From Vitrella brassicaformis (lineage: Eukaryota; Sar; Vitrellaceae): a DNA stretch of 42,646 nt. The stretch spans positions 86,484 to 129,129 of the forward strand of contig CDMY01000288.1 in NCBI GenBank assembly GCA_001179505.1. The letters are read 5' to 3'. Below are positions 11,456 through 26,400 of this stretch, one piece after another (position 1 is the stretch's first letter; the number at the start of each line of letters is the position of its first letter). The notes under the pieces were generated by a model. It saw only the letters and a program-made list of their open reading frames with translations. It had not been told where the DNA came from and ran no database searches. Both the position numbers and the translations under genes were made by a program.

Positions 11456-14400
11456 TCAGTCATTGAGCATGCAAAGGAATGCGGCTCCCTTGAGCACCCA
11501 GTAGTCAGGGGGCTTCTCGGTCGGGATCTCAATAGCTATCACGAAATTGGTCGAATGACCTGACAAACACAGAACAGCACAGATATGGAGAGACACGTTC
11601 TCTCACCCACGTTGCCCTGTCCGTATGCTGTCATTTCACCTGTGGTGGACAGGGTGCCCGCTCGGACCGATGTCTTGTATAGTGGGCATGTGTAGTCCGA
11701 CGGGTTGGGCTTGTAGTGCTCGCACGGCTGGAAGTGCACTATGGGTGCGGGCTCGTACATGACACCCGGCAGCTGGTCCTCAATCACCATCTTGTCGAAG
11801 TCCCACCTCGCGCCGTCGAAGAACATGCCGTAGATGTAGCAGCCCTCTTCCGGCGGCTCCTCGATCTCCCTGCGGACATACACAACGGCGAGATAATCAC
11901 AAGGTCGATCAACAACTGCCTGTTCGCCTACTGTGCGTCCTGGAATTGCTGAGCAATAAACTCAAAGGAGAGGATGTCAATGGGCACCTGATACTTACGA
12001 GAGTAGGCCTGCAGCACAGCTGTCAAAAACCTGCAGCCACAAACACACAAGAGAGAGACATGGAACGGAAACTCTCTGCAACGCTTTAACAGACCCTTGC
12101 GGGAAGAAAAATGACGAAATCCAAAAGGCACGCGGCTTCCCCGTCTCGATCCATGCAGCAAAGAACTTGACCTGTAGTACCAAATGGCAAGCAGCCATTA
12201 CGATGGCCTGATGATGGCCGCTCACCCACCCGTTCAATGAGGTCTTCGAACCAGGACGTCAGTGGTTTGAGCGAAGGGTAGGCGACCTTGGACCACACAG
12301 ACGGTACCTGGTTGTTGAGGAAGGCGCCGTACATGAGGTCGAGATCCTCCGACATGACGATCAGACCCTTGACGGCCTTCTTGAGCAGAGACAGGGAAGA
12401 CGACATTTTCCTCAGCAGCCTGTGAAGGCAGCGAAACACATCATGTGTGTGTGCGTCTGGAGACCAGAAAAGGCTCCCTTACTTGTTGAATCGCTGCATT
12501 TCTTGTGTGAGACACGTGCCGAGCGACTCCATGATGCCCGTCTCTGCATTCTTAGCGAAGGCAGATGGGTGGGCACCCTCCTCACTCAGCAGCTGCACAC
12601 ATTGAGGCGCGACCAATATTATTGCCGATGGGTGATTGGGCCATATCGTTGTCCTTACTGCTGGCACTCGTCCTGAGATCGACTCGGCGACTTCCAGGAC
12701 GATCTGGTCGGGCGATTTGCCCCCGCCGCCACCCCCCTCTCTAAGACGCATCGGCACACACATGAGAGGCGGACGCAATACACCCTACTCTGTGCTCTCG
12801 TCAGTGCCTACCTTGGCTGTATGGACAGCACAGTGGTCAGTACAGCGTCTGATTCCTGCTTTTGGAAGTTGATGTTGGCGTTGTCATGCATCCCGAATAT
12901 CTCGGGGGAGTCGGACAGAGGCAGCTGCTCTACATAAGACACGTAGGCTGCAAGGTCGCCGTCGACTGGGGCTTTGTAGGTGCCTGATACGCATATGGAG
13001 AGACGAATCAGGAAACCATAAGTCCCTGGTGCGAAGTGAACTCACCGGATTCTGAGAAGACATAGTCGTCCTCCAGGATGCTATTCGTGACGTATCTGTT
13101 GAGGATGCTCATCAGCAGCCGCCGATCGAGGTCATCCGTCACGCGACCCCCGTAGTTGATCTGACCGATGACGAAGAGCAGCGTGTCGAACGGCACTTTC
13201 TCGAAGGGCCCCTCGAGGATGTTCTTGAGCACAGTCACAGAAGTCTCCAGGTCGCTGTTGTTGAACTCATACCGCACGTTCCATCCGAGCGGCCCGAACT
13301 TCCTCCTCTCCTGCACGATAGCGTGGAAGAACTGCAGGCCGAAGCGGATCTTCTTCCACTCGTGGATCCTCGAGCAACCTTCGAGCTCGGCCTCAGTGGT
13401 GTCCATCAGCGACCTCTTGACATTTGCGCGGATGCCCTTCGGCGGCTCGTTGGTGAGCTTGACGCCATTTTGCAGCACAGGGACCGGGAAGTATGGCGCA
13501 GGCATGGATGTGAGCCACAGACGGAAGTCGGGGTGGAGTGTGGGGTCCTCAGGGAAGCCCTCAACGATCTTCTCCAGTTGTGGCATCCACGACTTGGCCA
13601 AGTGACAGTTCTGCAACAGTACCCACGAGCCGTCTCTCGATGCCTGCTCGATGAGCTTCTTGGCCCGAGGGCCTTGCCCCTGTCCCAGCGAGATCTTGCC
13701 CAGCCGATCGTCAGGGATACCCTTCTCCGATGCAAATCGAAGGAGCATGCCTGTGGGGTCAGCTCCCGTTGAGAGCACAAAGATGACCGGGGTGGCTGAT
13801 GTGGTGTCGGCATAGATCTCCTCCATCCGTGGCAGAGCCACCTCGACAAAGCTGCGACCCAGGCGCTTCTCGACCACTTGCGCGACGGCGAAAGAGACCT
13901 TTTCCTCCCTCAGCGCCTTGATGACCAAGAGCTTGTGGAAGGGCAACAACTCATTGACCTCCTCATATCTTGCCGGCAGTGGCACCTCTTGCGGCTCTGC
14001 GGCGGCAATCCACTCCCTCCAGGCCTCTAGGTTGTCCTTGATGTGTTGGCAGATGTCGGAGCAGCAAGTGGCCATGCACTGGGCGCCATAGAGGAAGAGC
14101 CAGCTCTTGTCAGAAATGAGGGCTTGGTCGGGCTTCTTGGGCATGTCCTTGGTGCTGAGAAGACCTGGACCTCGCAGCAGGAGACTCCACTCCTGTGAAG
14201 AGCAAGAGACATGAGGCGATGTTTCCAGAAGCAGTTTGCTTGAGACGCCTACCGCTGCGTTGATCTTCTCTTCCTCCTGTCTCAGGATTTGCATGGCAAT
14301 GATGAAGGAGAAGATGAGCTTGTGGCGCTCGAAGAGACCGCGACAGATGTTGCTGTAGATGACCGAGGTGATGTTTTCAACCAGAATGGCTAGCCGCTCC

Positions 14401-17400
14401 TCCAACACGTCACGCTTGGCCGACGAGTCAATGACTTTGTTGAAGAGGCGCGTGAAATAGGTTAGCGAGAACTGGTACATGGGGTCGATGTTGGCGAGAT
14501 CAGCAATGACGAAGTAGAGAATGGAGCCGCGGATGGCCACTGGGGTGTATTGCTCACGAGCGCGCTTGATTTCGACCGCCATGATTTCTGACTCTTCTAC
14601 TCGCTTGTTGATGTCGTTGGCAGTGACCTTGGACTGGCTGAGTGTGTTGATGAGCTCAATGTCGTCAAGGATCTCGCCAGATGACTCAGACAGGAGACGC
14701 AAGATGGTGTCCTCCTGAAAACACGAACAGAGAGACATCAAGAATCATACATCCGCTTTCTGATGTGGGAGTGTTACCAGTCCCTTGAGTGTGGCTTTGT
14801 CCTCGGCCATCTGTAGGATCAATTTGGTGTTCCTCTCCTCTGTCTCGGGTATCTCCTTCTTGACCACATCACCCAGCAACTGCTGCGTCAGGCCGTCGTA
14901 GGTGACGGTGAAGTTAATGACGGTCACCTTGATGCACACCTCCGGTAGATAGTGCGGGTTGGGCATCTTGGTCGTCATGTAAAACTTGAAATGCATGTCG
15001 TAATCCACGTCAGAGTCGCCTGAAGGAAAATTTGCACATTTGTTGAATAGGCTGGGACAGCCACGAAACCCTGCATGCTCACCGAGGTGTATCTGCAGCC
15101 GCCCATTGTTGTCGAAAACCGCCTTTGCGAGCACTGGTTCCAAAGCGGGATCAAGCTGCTCACCGATGTCCTCAATCTGCAAGGCACTCACTGTTTTGAT
15201 GGCTGTCGACATGTCTGTCTCTGTCAGCAGCGCACCAGCATGGGCTGTCCGAGTCTGATGCATGCCTCAAGGATGTTGAGCAGCCTGGGGTCTGCCAGCT
15301 TGGTGATCTTGATGCCGTTGGGTGACTCCATGTTCTTGATCCACTTGTTGGCCTGCGCTTGCGGGTCGATCATGAGAGGCCAGCGGGTGCCGCGTGACAC
15401 CAAGATGCCGTTGTTGAGAGACACGTCATCAGAGGGAAGACCCTGGACACAGATTAAAACCAAACAAGGAGCTGCTGATCACCGTCTGCACGACTCATAC
15501 CTTGATGTTCCAGTCTCTCAGCTCCACTGGATTGCCCATGATGCCCTTGAGGTCGAAGGAATCAGAGGCAGGGACGCTCTGCTCATGTGTCTTCTCCAGC
15601 CACTTGGCCACAATCTCATCTCTGTACTGGCCTGTGAATGGGCCATAGTATGATATGCATGCAGCTGAGAGGAAGACATCGCCGATGAGGTTGCGAATCT
15701 GGCCGGCCATCATGTCCACTGACTCCTTCCACCGCACCTGGACAAGAACATCATACGACATGCTCACAAGTGCGCCACACTCGAGCACGGTGTGGGCCTA
15801 CTTGTTCGTCTGCAAGGCCGCCTGTCAGCTGCCCTGCTCTCACAAGCCGGGCCTCCGTGAGCTGGGCCTCGTGGATGAGTCTGTTCTTCTCATTGTTCGT
15901 GTCCTCCAGCTGCTTCTCCAGAGCAGCCACCTTGTCCAACACAGACTGCAGCTTCTCCTTTGCTTCCTTGAGCTTCGCGTTGGCAGCATCCAACTGACAC
16001 ACGCACGAGCCACAAATCGAACAACTGATGTCAGTCCTTTGCCATCTCACACATACATACCTGAGCATTCATCTCCTCAAGCTTTCGCTTTTTGGGTTCG
16101 ACCTCCTTGGCAACTTTTGAGTAGGTGTCCATAGCATGTGTCCACATGCACAGAGACTTCGCCGCCTTGGACTGCGCGCCGACGCTATCGGGAGAGTACT
16201 CCGGCTTCTGCACGTACTTCTCGAGTTTCTTGAGGATCGGCTGCGGGATGTTGTCTTTGTCAAAGTTCTTGAGGCGGGCTAGGAAGCCGGTGTCGGAGAG
16301 GACCTTCTTGGCCGAGTCCCAGTCTGGCTTTTCACTGAGGAGGATGTTGACGGCCTCCATAGTCATCATGACCAGGGGTGGCGGCTTGGCGAAGGACTTG
16401 ATCTCAGTGATGTCCTTCTTGTCCAGCGAATCGAGGGCAGCTGAGAAGAAACAGGAGAGACGAGAGGCCCGTCAGAAAGAAAAACACGTATCACCTTTTC
16501 TTCTGACCGAGTGCAGCGTTGAGTGCAGGCATGGCGACGTCCAGGTCCTTTTGAGCATCGGCCTGCAATGCTGCCACCTCCTCGGCCTGGGCTCCGACGA
16601 TCTTGGCCTCTTCGTCGACCTGGCAAGAAACAAGAAAGCAGCAGTTTTCGTGTCTCGTGCATGAAAATCCACATGCATGGTCTCTCACCTTTGCCTTCTC
16701 GATGTCGGCATTCTTTTGATCCTCGGTGACGACCACCAAGAGCTCCTCGGCCTCCTGCTTCTTCTGCTTCAGCACAGGCTCAAGCGCTGTCAACTCCTGT
16801 GGGAAAAAACGATGGCGTGAGTACGTACGAGGCTGTGCGATCGACTCTTCTTTGTTGGCGAGTACCGTTTTGAGATTGGCGACTTCTTTGTTGGTCTCTT
16901 CCAGCTTGGTCACGCCCACTGCAAGGCGATTGCGCTGCGTGCTGAGCTGCTCTGTCTTCTCCTCAAGCATCTGATGAAGGCAGGCATTCTTGTATACAGA
17001 CACTGGTCTTGCTGCTGTTGTCAGATGGGTATGTCGCTCGCCTTGAGATAGAGGCTGATGAGGTCCAGATAGGATTTGGGTGTGACGTAAACGTGTCTCC
17101 TCAGGCGCTCGAGGAAGACATGCGACGTCTCGATCACAGACATATGGACAGTCTTGCACATGTCAATCAGACCGTGCTTGATCGGCTCATCAACCTGAAA
17201 ACACACTCAGACAAAGCAATCACGAACAGATGACCGCGTAGGCGCCTTTGTTCGACCTGCAGGTTGGCGAGGAAACGCGTTGCGACACTCTTGAGGGCAT
17301 CTTCTGGCCACGGATGGAACCAGTCGATAGTGCAGCAGTTGACGAGGGACGGGAACATGCGCATCCGGATACGGAGGGCATCGCCGACGGGGGACATGCA

Positions 17401-20400
17401 CAGGACGATGTGGAGATTCTCACGCACACGCTCGACGAAAAACTGATACACGGGATCCCGACCCTCAGACCTACAAACCATAACAATAAGACGAGACAAA
17501 AAGGTTGATGGAGAGCGTCCAATGACCGGCTTACCTTCCTTTTTCCTTTGCGATTGGTCTGAGATCATTGACGATGCGATCGACTTCATCGCTAGGGAAA
17601 AGGTTGGGCACCTCCCCTGCGTTGAGAATGTTGTTGATATCCTCAAGGAATGTCTCGTCGATTATCTGGCTGTCGGTGAAGAGAAATGTCGTGGGTTTGC
17701 CCTCACCCCCGCCCGCCTTCAGCATGAACTTCCTCTCGTCCTCGCGGAATAAATCCACACCATACCCCTTTACCACAGCCACCTCACACTAAAAGAGAAA
17801 AGTCAAAGGCCACCGATTTTGCAAGTCTCTTCCGCCGTCGCTGCTTGATTACCGATTCCATTTCGGACAAGGAAGCAGCAAGCCGCGTCAAGGACTGCTT
17901 GCCTGAACCTCCGACACCGACAAGCATGGCGTTGCCGCGTGGCTGTCTAAGGATGCGTGCGATGCGAGACACGTGCTCGATGGCGTCCTTGAAGAAGACC
18001 AGATTCATCGGCGTCGAGTGGGTCAAGTTGTACTCGTCGCAGTAATCTTCCAGCAGCTTCGCGACCTGTGGGTGGCACACATGGTGAAAGGGGCTGTGGC
18101 GTATTCGAAAAGCTGCTTTTCCGTGTCGACTCACCTTGCCCATGTCCTTGACTTCCTCATAAACGCGTTGATCAGCGCCAGGCCGCAGGTAGTCGCCCCA
18201 CATGATGGTGTTGTTAATGAATGTGTCATCGGCCGTCCACTGGAGGCGGAACTTGCCCTGCAGAAGCTTGATCATGGCGTCACGGAACCAGCCTAGCGCA
18301 CGAACATTGAAACATAGATACAGAACACACGTCCAAGGGCCCATGTGCTCACCTTTGTCGTTTTCGTCGATGAGGCGGTCATGGAAGACCCTCATTGTCT
18401 CGTGGATCCAAAGTCGCGTGAAGGCATCGGCTGATGTGGCGTGCATGGGCTTGACCATGAGCACCCCCTGGAAGACCTTGGACACGTCACGCAGGTTGAA
18501 GGTGTAGTGCGACCGGGCGGGCGTCGGCAGCAGCTCAGCACTGATCCGTGTGTAGATCTCTGACACAGAAGCCACACGGAGAGACATTGCAAATGTCTGC
18601 TTCTTGCCGCCACGGCTCCTTGGTGGCCTACCTACCGATGGTCGACTCCACGACTGGTCGAGACAGCAGCGCAACCTCTGACTTGAAGCCCTGCGCCAGG
18701 AAGCCCTGGATGATGTGCATGAAGATGACCGTCATGGCCTCCTCAGAGGTGGCCGGCATGCACAGGATGTGGGAGTGGCGGACGAACCGGGGTGTGAGTT
18801 CGTTGCGGCCACCACCGGGAGGCGCGGCACACAGAAGCAGCATGGTGTTCTCGATTTCCTTCCAGAACAGCTTCTTCCGGTCGTAGAAGCCCTTGAAGTC
18901 CTGGAACTGTCGCAGCAGCTCGATTGGAGGCTGTGCGCCGTATGTCTCGACGGCCGGCATGTTGACGTCATCCACGAAGACGACCACTTGATCCACACCC
19001 GGGGGAGCGCCGAGCTGTCAAGGACCGGAGAACAAAGTATGCTCGTCTGTCTGTGCCTGTGCCTGTGCCTGTGTCTGTGCAAAGTGGTTGGATCAGCCCT
19101 GCTTACCAGCGTCTTTCTCTTCTTCTCCAGTTTGCCTTCGATGGTGAGCTGGCTTTCGATGGCCTTGGTCTGTGCGGAGAAAGTCATGAAGATGGGCGAC
19201 ACCCTCCCGGCAGCCTTGAGCTTGTCCAGCAGGTTGGCCGCAATCACAGACTTGCCGATACCAGACACACCTGCACGACACGAGGGGGTAGAGTCACGGA
19301 TCCACAAAGGAGTCTAGTCTCTGTTGTGTCGGATTGACCTGTGAAGAAGACGGACGCTCTCTGGTGTATCATTCGGTCTAAAACATAGGCGAAACGCACT
19401 GTGTCCTTGTTAGGGACAAGAAGGCTGAAGTAGGATGCGTCAGGCGTGTAGTGGAAGGTTGGAAGTATTTCGTCCCAGGCTCGAATCTTGCCGAACTTGA
19501 GGTCCACGAAGCCGTCATAGACACCTCCTCCCCTCGGCCATTGCACGCCCTGATCGATTATGAAATGCATCTCAGTAGCAAAAGTCGCTTTTGTGTCTTT
19601 TACCTCTCCCATTTGGTCTTCTGCAAACTTGGCGAACTTCTCCCGTGTCAGAGTGTCGAGCGATCCCCCGAGGGCCCACGTGTAGGCAAAGGCAAACACC
19701 ATGGGAATTAGGCTCTCGACAAACTTCTCGCCACTCTTCGTCACATCCACTGCCGGCTTTCCGTCCTCTGCGTCGACTGAACACACCACACCAGCCATCA
19801 AGTGAAAGCGTTTGTGACACATCAAAGTAAGACACCGCCTGTGGTCGCACCTGAGGCGATGCCGTTTGGAGTGCCGGCATTCGGATTGAGGACGGCGTGG
19901 AAGAGATTGCAGAGCGAGTAGACGAGATTGTTGTCCACCGATACCACGGGCTCGACGCAGTTCTTGCGGACGAACGCCAGACCTTTGTCAACATGCGCCT
20001 CAAAGAGATCCCATATCTTGGTCTTCAGATTTTCACTGAAGAGGCCTGTTGGGAGACTGCATTTAGGTGTAGAGACATGAAAACGATTTGATTCAACAAG
20101 TCCCTGGCAGCTGGCTGTCTGCTCTCTCACTTGTGCAGCCAAGTCTTGGCATACGGCCTCCATCCCAAGTCAGACGGCGTGAGGTAGACCATCCCACATC
20201 GGCTCACTGTAGCAGGGGAGGCCACAGCGAGGTCCTGCACCTCGAAGAGCATCCGCATCTCCTGCTTGAGCTTGATGCGCTCGCCATTGGCAAGACAGAG
20301 GGTCATGTTGTCGTCGAGTACGGTGTTCATGTTCTCGATCCAGATAGCGTCGACTGGCCCGTCAAAGATGGTCCACTTCTTGTCGGGAGTCTCCTCAGAG

Positions 20401-23400
20401 ACATAGCCCCTGCAGCAGAGAAGAGAGGAATCGCCTGTATCTAGTCGTTGCGTCCAGTGCTTGCAGACCTCATAATAGTGGATCCAAGCCCATCGGTCCA
20501 CTCCTGCGTGAGCTCGTTGAACTCGCCATAAAGCTCGCCCATGGTGATGCACTTGGGATTCAGCACACTGTAGTGCACAACCTGGTAGTCCTCCTTCGGG
20601 TGGCCCTCCTTCCTCAGCTTGGTCATGGCGCCGGCCAGCATCTTGTAGCACACTGTCTTGCCGCCAGTGGTGGGGCCAACGAGCATGACGCCGAAGCGCA
20701 CGTTGAATGTCTCGTACAGTTGGATGACCTTCTTGATGAGGGGCTCGTGCACCTGGTAGCCACCCTCCGCCATGCACGCCTCGATAGACGACTGAAGCTC
20801 GCCGTAGTCGATGAAAGGAACCTCAACGCCAGGGAAGAGATCCGACACAATGGCGTAGAAAAGAGGAAGGTCGTGCGCCAAAAACTTCGGTACATTAGAG
20901 TCACTGCATAGTCACAGTCCTGTACTCTCTCCTGTTAGCTGTCGTTTCTTCGTGTCTCTCACCGCATGGCTCTGATGAGCACGATGTCCTCTGACAGGTC
21001 CGGCTCAGCTCGCTTCAAAGCGCCGGCCATGACAAGCACCGACTTGACGGCACGCATACCGAAGTCATAGTGGTCCTGCTGTGAGAGCTGCTCGGAGGAG
21101 AGCTTGTACAGCTTGGTGAACTTGCCCGACAGTTTCTTGGCCTCCCCGAATCCCTCAGCGAACAGCATGATCTCGGCAATGAGTGTGTAGTCGGGCACCA
21201 TCATGGACACTGGACGAAACAGCACCTGAGAGAAGAGAAAGCACTTGGCGTAGAGCAGCAGCAGCAGCAGCAAGAACGTATGGTGTCTGTGTACCTTGAG
21301 GTTATCCGGCAGCTCTGTTCTGCCTGCATAGCCAGGGTTCATAGTGATGAACACGCCCAATGTGGGTTTGAGCTTGAGCACACGGCCCTCGAACAGGAAC
21401 TCGCTCTTGCCGTCCAGCAATGCCACACGGATCGTAAGCAGCTGCTGGGCAATGACGGACAGCACCTCAATGTCGATACGGTTGAACTCGTCAAGGCACG
21501 TCCACGCACCCGCAGTCACCACACCTGCACACAGCAAAGGAAGGAGACACATACATCATCACACACTGCCCTTCCCTGAATCCGTGTTGGTCACCAGAGT
21601 AGAGCTTGGCCATCATTTTGTAGTCGATCTGGTCAGAGCAGTTGAAGACGACGCACTGCCTGGCGATGGCTTTGGCCAAGTCCTTCGTTGACTCTGTCTT
21701 GCCCGTCCCTGCAGGGCCCGCGGGCGCAGCTCCCAGCTTGATGTGAAGTGCTCCCGTGATGGTCAGCCAGCACCTGTCTGTCAGCGGGGTGATTACCAGA
21801 CGGGACGTGGCGCCCTGGTACTCGTAGCCGAACCGGATGCGGGCGTCGACCTGCCGGATGATGCAGTCGTCTTCGTCGGTGTCCCAGTAGTACTTTAGCT
21901 GCTGCTGCCACTTGAAACTGTTTGCAGGAAAAGACAGAGACAGACAGTGGTGATTGCATGAAGCAGGGAGAAAAGGCAAGGCAAAGGGACGACCTTACTT
22001 GTTGACGTCGGTGACTTGTGCCTTCCTGAGCTCGTCGACGATATCTCGATTGTGCACATCTTGGATGGCCAGGGCCACCACGCTCTTTCTCTGGATTGAT
22101 GACAGCTTCCCTCGCACCAAGGCCGTCAGGTCGCTCAGCTGCTCCACATTCTTGTCGAACCAATCGTTCATCTTATTTAGGGGATCGTCACCTGCACCAC
22201 ACAGACAGTGCTTCATTGCAAGGCATGGCATGTGCGTGTTCGTGCCTGCTTACTGTGCAGGACTTCTTCAGTTTCCGAGCACCACATGATTTGTGAGACA
22301 CAGCTGACGACCTGTGCCTTCGAGTTAGCGACCCAGTCCTTGCGAGAGGGCATGGCGTATTCCTTCCAGCCGTTCTTGACGACCACCTGCAGCGACTTGA
22401 CCATGTGGTCCTCCACCTCCAGCAGCCACTTCTCCACGGGACCTCGTGCCTTCATGACCTTGTAGAACTCCACCTCCTCACCCTCGCCTGATATCATTGC
22501 GTGAATGTCCTGCAGATAAACGTCACATTGATGGACGTGAATCGGTGAAGCCAGTCGTTGGTTGCATACCGCGCTTCGTGCGTCGTCTCCCAATCGCAGC
22601 TTGACGAGGTTGTCGAAGCACTTGCGAAGGTGGGGCTGGACGGCCTGAGGTCGGCGTGCTTGCGCAAGGATCTCCAGCAGCTCGTCGTTGGAGAGGAAGA
22701 AGAAGCGGGGGAAGGCCTCACGCTTGCTCTGTGGACAACAGACACATGAAGGGCTACATATGTGTGAGTATTCACTGGAAGACGCACCTGCAGGTAGTCC
22801 TCAAGGCTCTTTTGTATCTCATCGAGTGTCTCATTGAATTGTCTGAACAGCTCCAGCCTGCCGGTCTTGGTGCACGCCTTGAAGGCTACCCCATACTCGT
22901 TGGTCTCCTTCATGATGGCCTTCCACTGGGAGTCCACTGCAGAGAACTTCTGCGACTCAGACGGCAGCTGCTTGCGGATATCGCCCGCCGAGAAGATCGA
23001 CTCGAGGTACATCCAGTTGCGCTGCACCTGCAGCCACTCGTCAAGCGTCTCCTGGAAGAGAATCAGGTTCTTCTGCCAGCCCTCGACCTCATCGCGGATC
23101 GGACCCACATAGCGCGAGCCGGCAATGGTCGAGATCGTGACGAGAGAGTCCTCGAGCGTGGCGATGACTTCGTCGACGCCTCCCAGAATGAAGACGTCTT
23201 TGGAGTCCTTGTAGGAGAGCACCGTGAGCTGTGTGTCCTGCCAGACGCCCTTGGCTTTGTCGAGCATTTCCTCCAGCGCCAGCTCTGCCGTGGCCTTGCC
23301 GCTGATGTCCTGGATGTCCTCGGTGTATTGTCCCACACCCATCTCCAGCAGACGTCCGAGAGTGAAGTCCTCGTTGTCGAGCTCCAATGTCTGGCCAATG

Positions 23401-26400
23401 AGCTCGTTGATTTTGGTCCAGTGTCTCTCTTTGAGGGCCTTGTTACGGAGGGCGAGCACGACTGGCATGGTATTCTTGAAGTTGATCACCACATCCTTCA
23501 GCTGGAAGACCACGGGATTCTCAGGCATTGCCTTCTCGGACTGCAAAGCCACCTTGTTATAGACCTGCATGATGACCATAATGATACAACATATACACAA
23601 GTTTGAGCAACGTGATGTAGCTGAGCAGCTGATGTGTACCTGTATCTCCTTTTGGATGGTCTCGACATCGATTTCTGAGAATTGTGTGTCGTTCCAGACT
23701 TTGCTGAGCTTGTCCCATGCGTCGATGGACCGCCAGAGCTTGGCCTTGACCTGGAAGCTGCCCTTCATGTCCTCGACCTCCTCAAATGGTGTCACATCCA
23801 TCTTCAGCACCTCCTGGTACCTGCAACCCACACACGAAACACATACATGCATTATCGTGTCTCTTCATATATTGAGTTGCAGTGTACCTGTTGTATCTGA
23901 CAGCATCGCTGCTGGCCGCCTTGACCATTTCTTCGATCTCCTCGATTCTTTCCAACACCTCAGCCCGCTTGGCCTTGGGGTTCTCGAAGATCTTGTCCTC
24001 AAGCCGCTCTGCGACGCGCTCCACGTCCTTGTACAGCTGTGGGATGTCATGCTGCAGCTCTTTGGAGAAGCGGGACACGTTGCTCTCAGATGACTCTTGC
24101 GAGAACTGCAGCTGGGTCCTGCAAATGAAAGAGGCGATTAGACACATCACTTTCCTTGATGGCATGCTAACCTCAGGGCGTTGACGGTGGTAGCGAGCTC
24201 GAAGAAGGCGTTTCTCTGTGTCGAGGTGATCCTGACCTCGTGCTGGTTGAGGAGCTCAAAGAGGTCGGCGATGTATTGGTATTTGCGGTCGGTGTCGGGC
24301 ACGCCGTCCAGCACTTCGTTCAACAGAGACATGAACTCGACATACTAAGGCACAGATCGACAGAGGACAATGCAGCCATGATTACGGAAAAGCTTTATGA
24401 AGCCCGTCTACCTCATCGACGTTGCCAGGCAGCTGTGCCAGCTTTTCATTCGCTTCCTTCAGCTGCTGGGTCAGTTCAGCCGTCTTGTCCATCGCAAGCT
24501 GTATTAGCAAACCACATACACGCATCCATGAGGCAGACAGACGCTTTGTTCATGTGCAGCCGACTGACCTCAGGGATGTACTTGGTGAGGAGTTGCCAGC
24601 ACCTCGTCGGTGATGGCACCAGTGTCTTCTGCATTTCTGTGCCATCCAGCTGAAACAGACCCAAATCCACCTGCAGAGATTGTCAAAGGAAGGCACCAGT
24701 GGTCGATGCATCGAGCCCCAATCGCAGAGTGTAGCCATTCACGCACGCACTTGTGTCTGCAGAGCCTTGACGCTGTCTTGTTGGCTCTTGTATTTGTCAA
24801 GCGCCTTCCTGACCGTCGGCAACCAAGACCATCCATTCGGTATGGTGTCGATTAAAGTTCCATACATACGCAAATTCGAGCAGCTCGACGTCCTGGAAGT
24901 CACTAAGGGTCGTGCCTTCGTTCTCGACATACATAGTCACGAAGTCCTGGGGCAGAGACCAACGCCACGACAATGCATATCTTTGCACAAACGATCTTGG
25001 CTGAACGAGTCAGTTACTTACCTGGTATTGCCTTGCATGTGCCACCAGCAGATGGAACAGCTCATCGAACCTCCTGCCGATGTCCCGCATGAGTTTCTTG
25101 AAGCTGGCGTCGGCCGTAATCTGCGAGAAAAGGTCGACAGTGGCCTCCTCGCCCCTGTCATCGCCCAGCTCTGCGAGAGGGGCGGTGAAGGGCTGGAAGT
25201 CATCCAGCTGCAGGAATGTCGGGCAGCTGCACACTGTCCTCACGGCATCAAGAAGGACCGCTTCAATGGAAGCGCGGAAGTTGTGCCTGCAATACGGAAG
25301 GAAGAAGCGAATCAAGAATATCTTAGGTCCCTTTCTGTATCTGCATGTGTGTGCATGTGCGTACCCCGAAGGATTGAAGTCGATGCCTGTTGGATCAAAC
25401 ACGACACTCACTACAAATATCTGACAGACGATATGGAAATGAGACACGACGTGGCCAAGACATACACGCACCGGTCTGTCGGCCGAGGGTCCCTTCATAG
25501 GACCCTTGCCGCCCCGCAGGCTGGGCCGTCTCTTCTTGGTGAAGTCTTCGCTCCCGCCGGCCTCCTGTGGGCCCTGGTTCTCCAGCTCCCTCCTCTGCTG
25601 CTTCTCGATGAACATTATCAAGGAATCCAAAAACCTAAAGACACAAGTGCCTCTCCTTTCTGTTGCATCGCTGTGCGCTTCTTTCCCATGTATACATGGT
25701 AGTCGAATTTCTCGCGAGGCTAGCAATGGCATCAGAGAAGAGATACTGCGCCGTCCTGATGAACTTGGTGAGCTTGCGGCACTGAGTCCGCGTGGTGGCC
25801 CTCTCGGTGTAAGACATGTTGGAGTCGCCTCCCATGCCCATCTTGCCTTGGGTGGGCGGCGGGCGAGGGACAATCATCCCCGCACCACGACCGGCAGCAG
25901 GCACAATGGCACTTGTGTCGCCTCGCCGAGACTTGTTTGCTGAGAGACAGACAGATGGACAGATTGACAACACAAATTGTCGACAGACTGCAGTCTCTGC
26001 ACATCTACCTGTGACGGCCCTTGAGGCCTCATGCGTGTCGTCAGGTCGTGACTCAGCGTCGAGGGCACGCGCACCAGGTCCGAATCCGTTGGCCTCGAGG
26101 AAGGCCTGGAGTGAGTATGTACACGACTGCAGCACCTCGTCTCGGATTGCGGTCCAGATGGTGTTGAGCTCAGCCAATATCTCGCCACGCCTTCTCTGCT
26201 GCACGTCCAAAAACTCCTGTTGGTTGCAATGAGAGGAGAAAGACAAAGACATCATTGTTTGAATATCGCCCATTGCTCTGCGGGCTTACCTGGAGTGTGT
26301 ATGTCCTGTCGAGGTCGTAGTGTATGAGCGGCCAGGAGGTGAGGCGGAAACACAAGGCGCGGACCTTCAGCAGAGAGCCGCGCAAGCTCGAATCCAATAC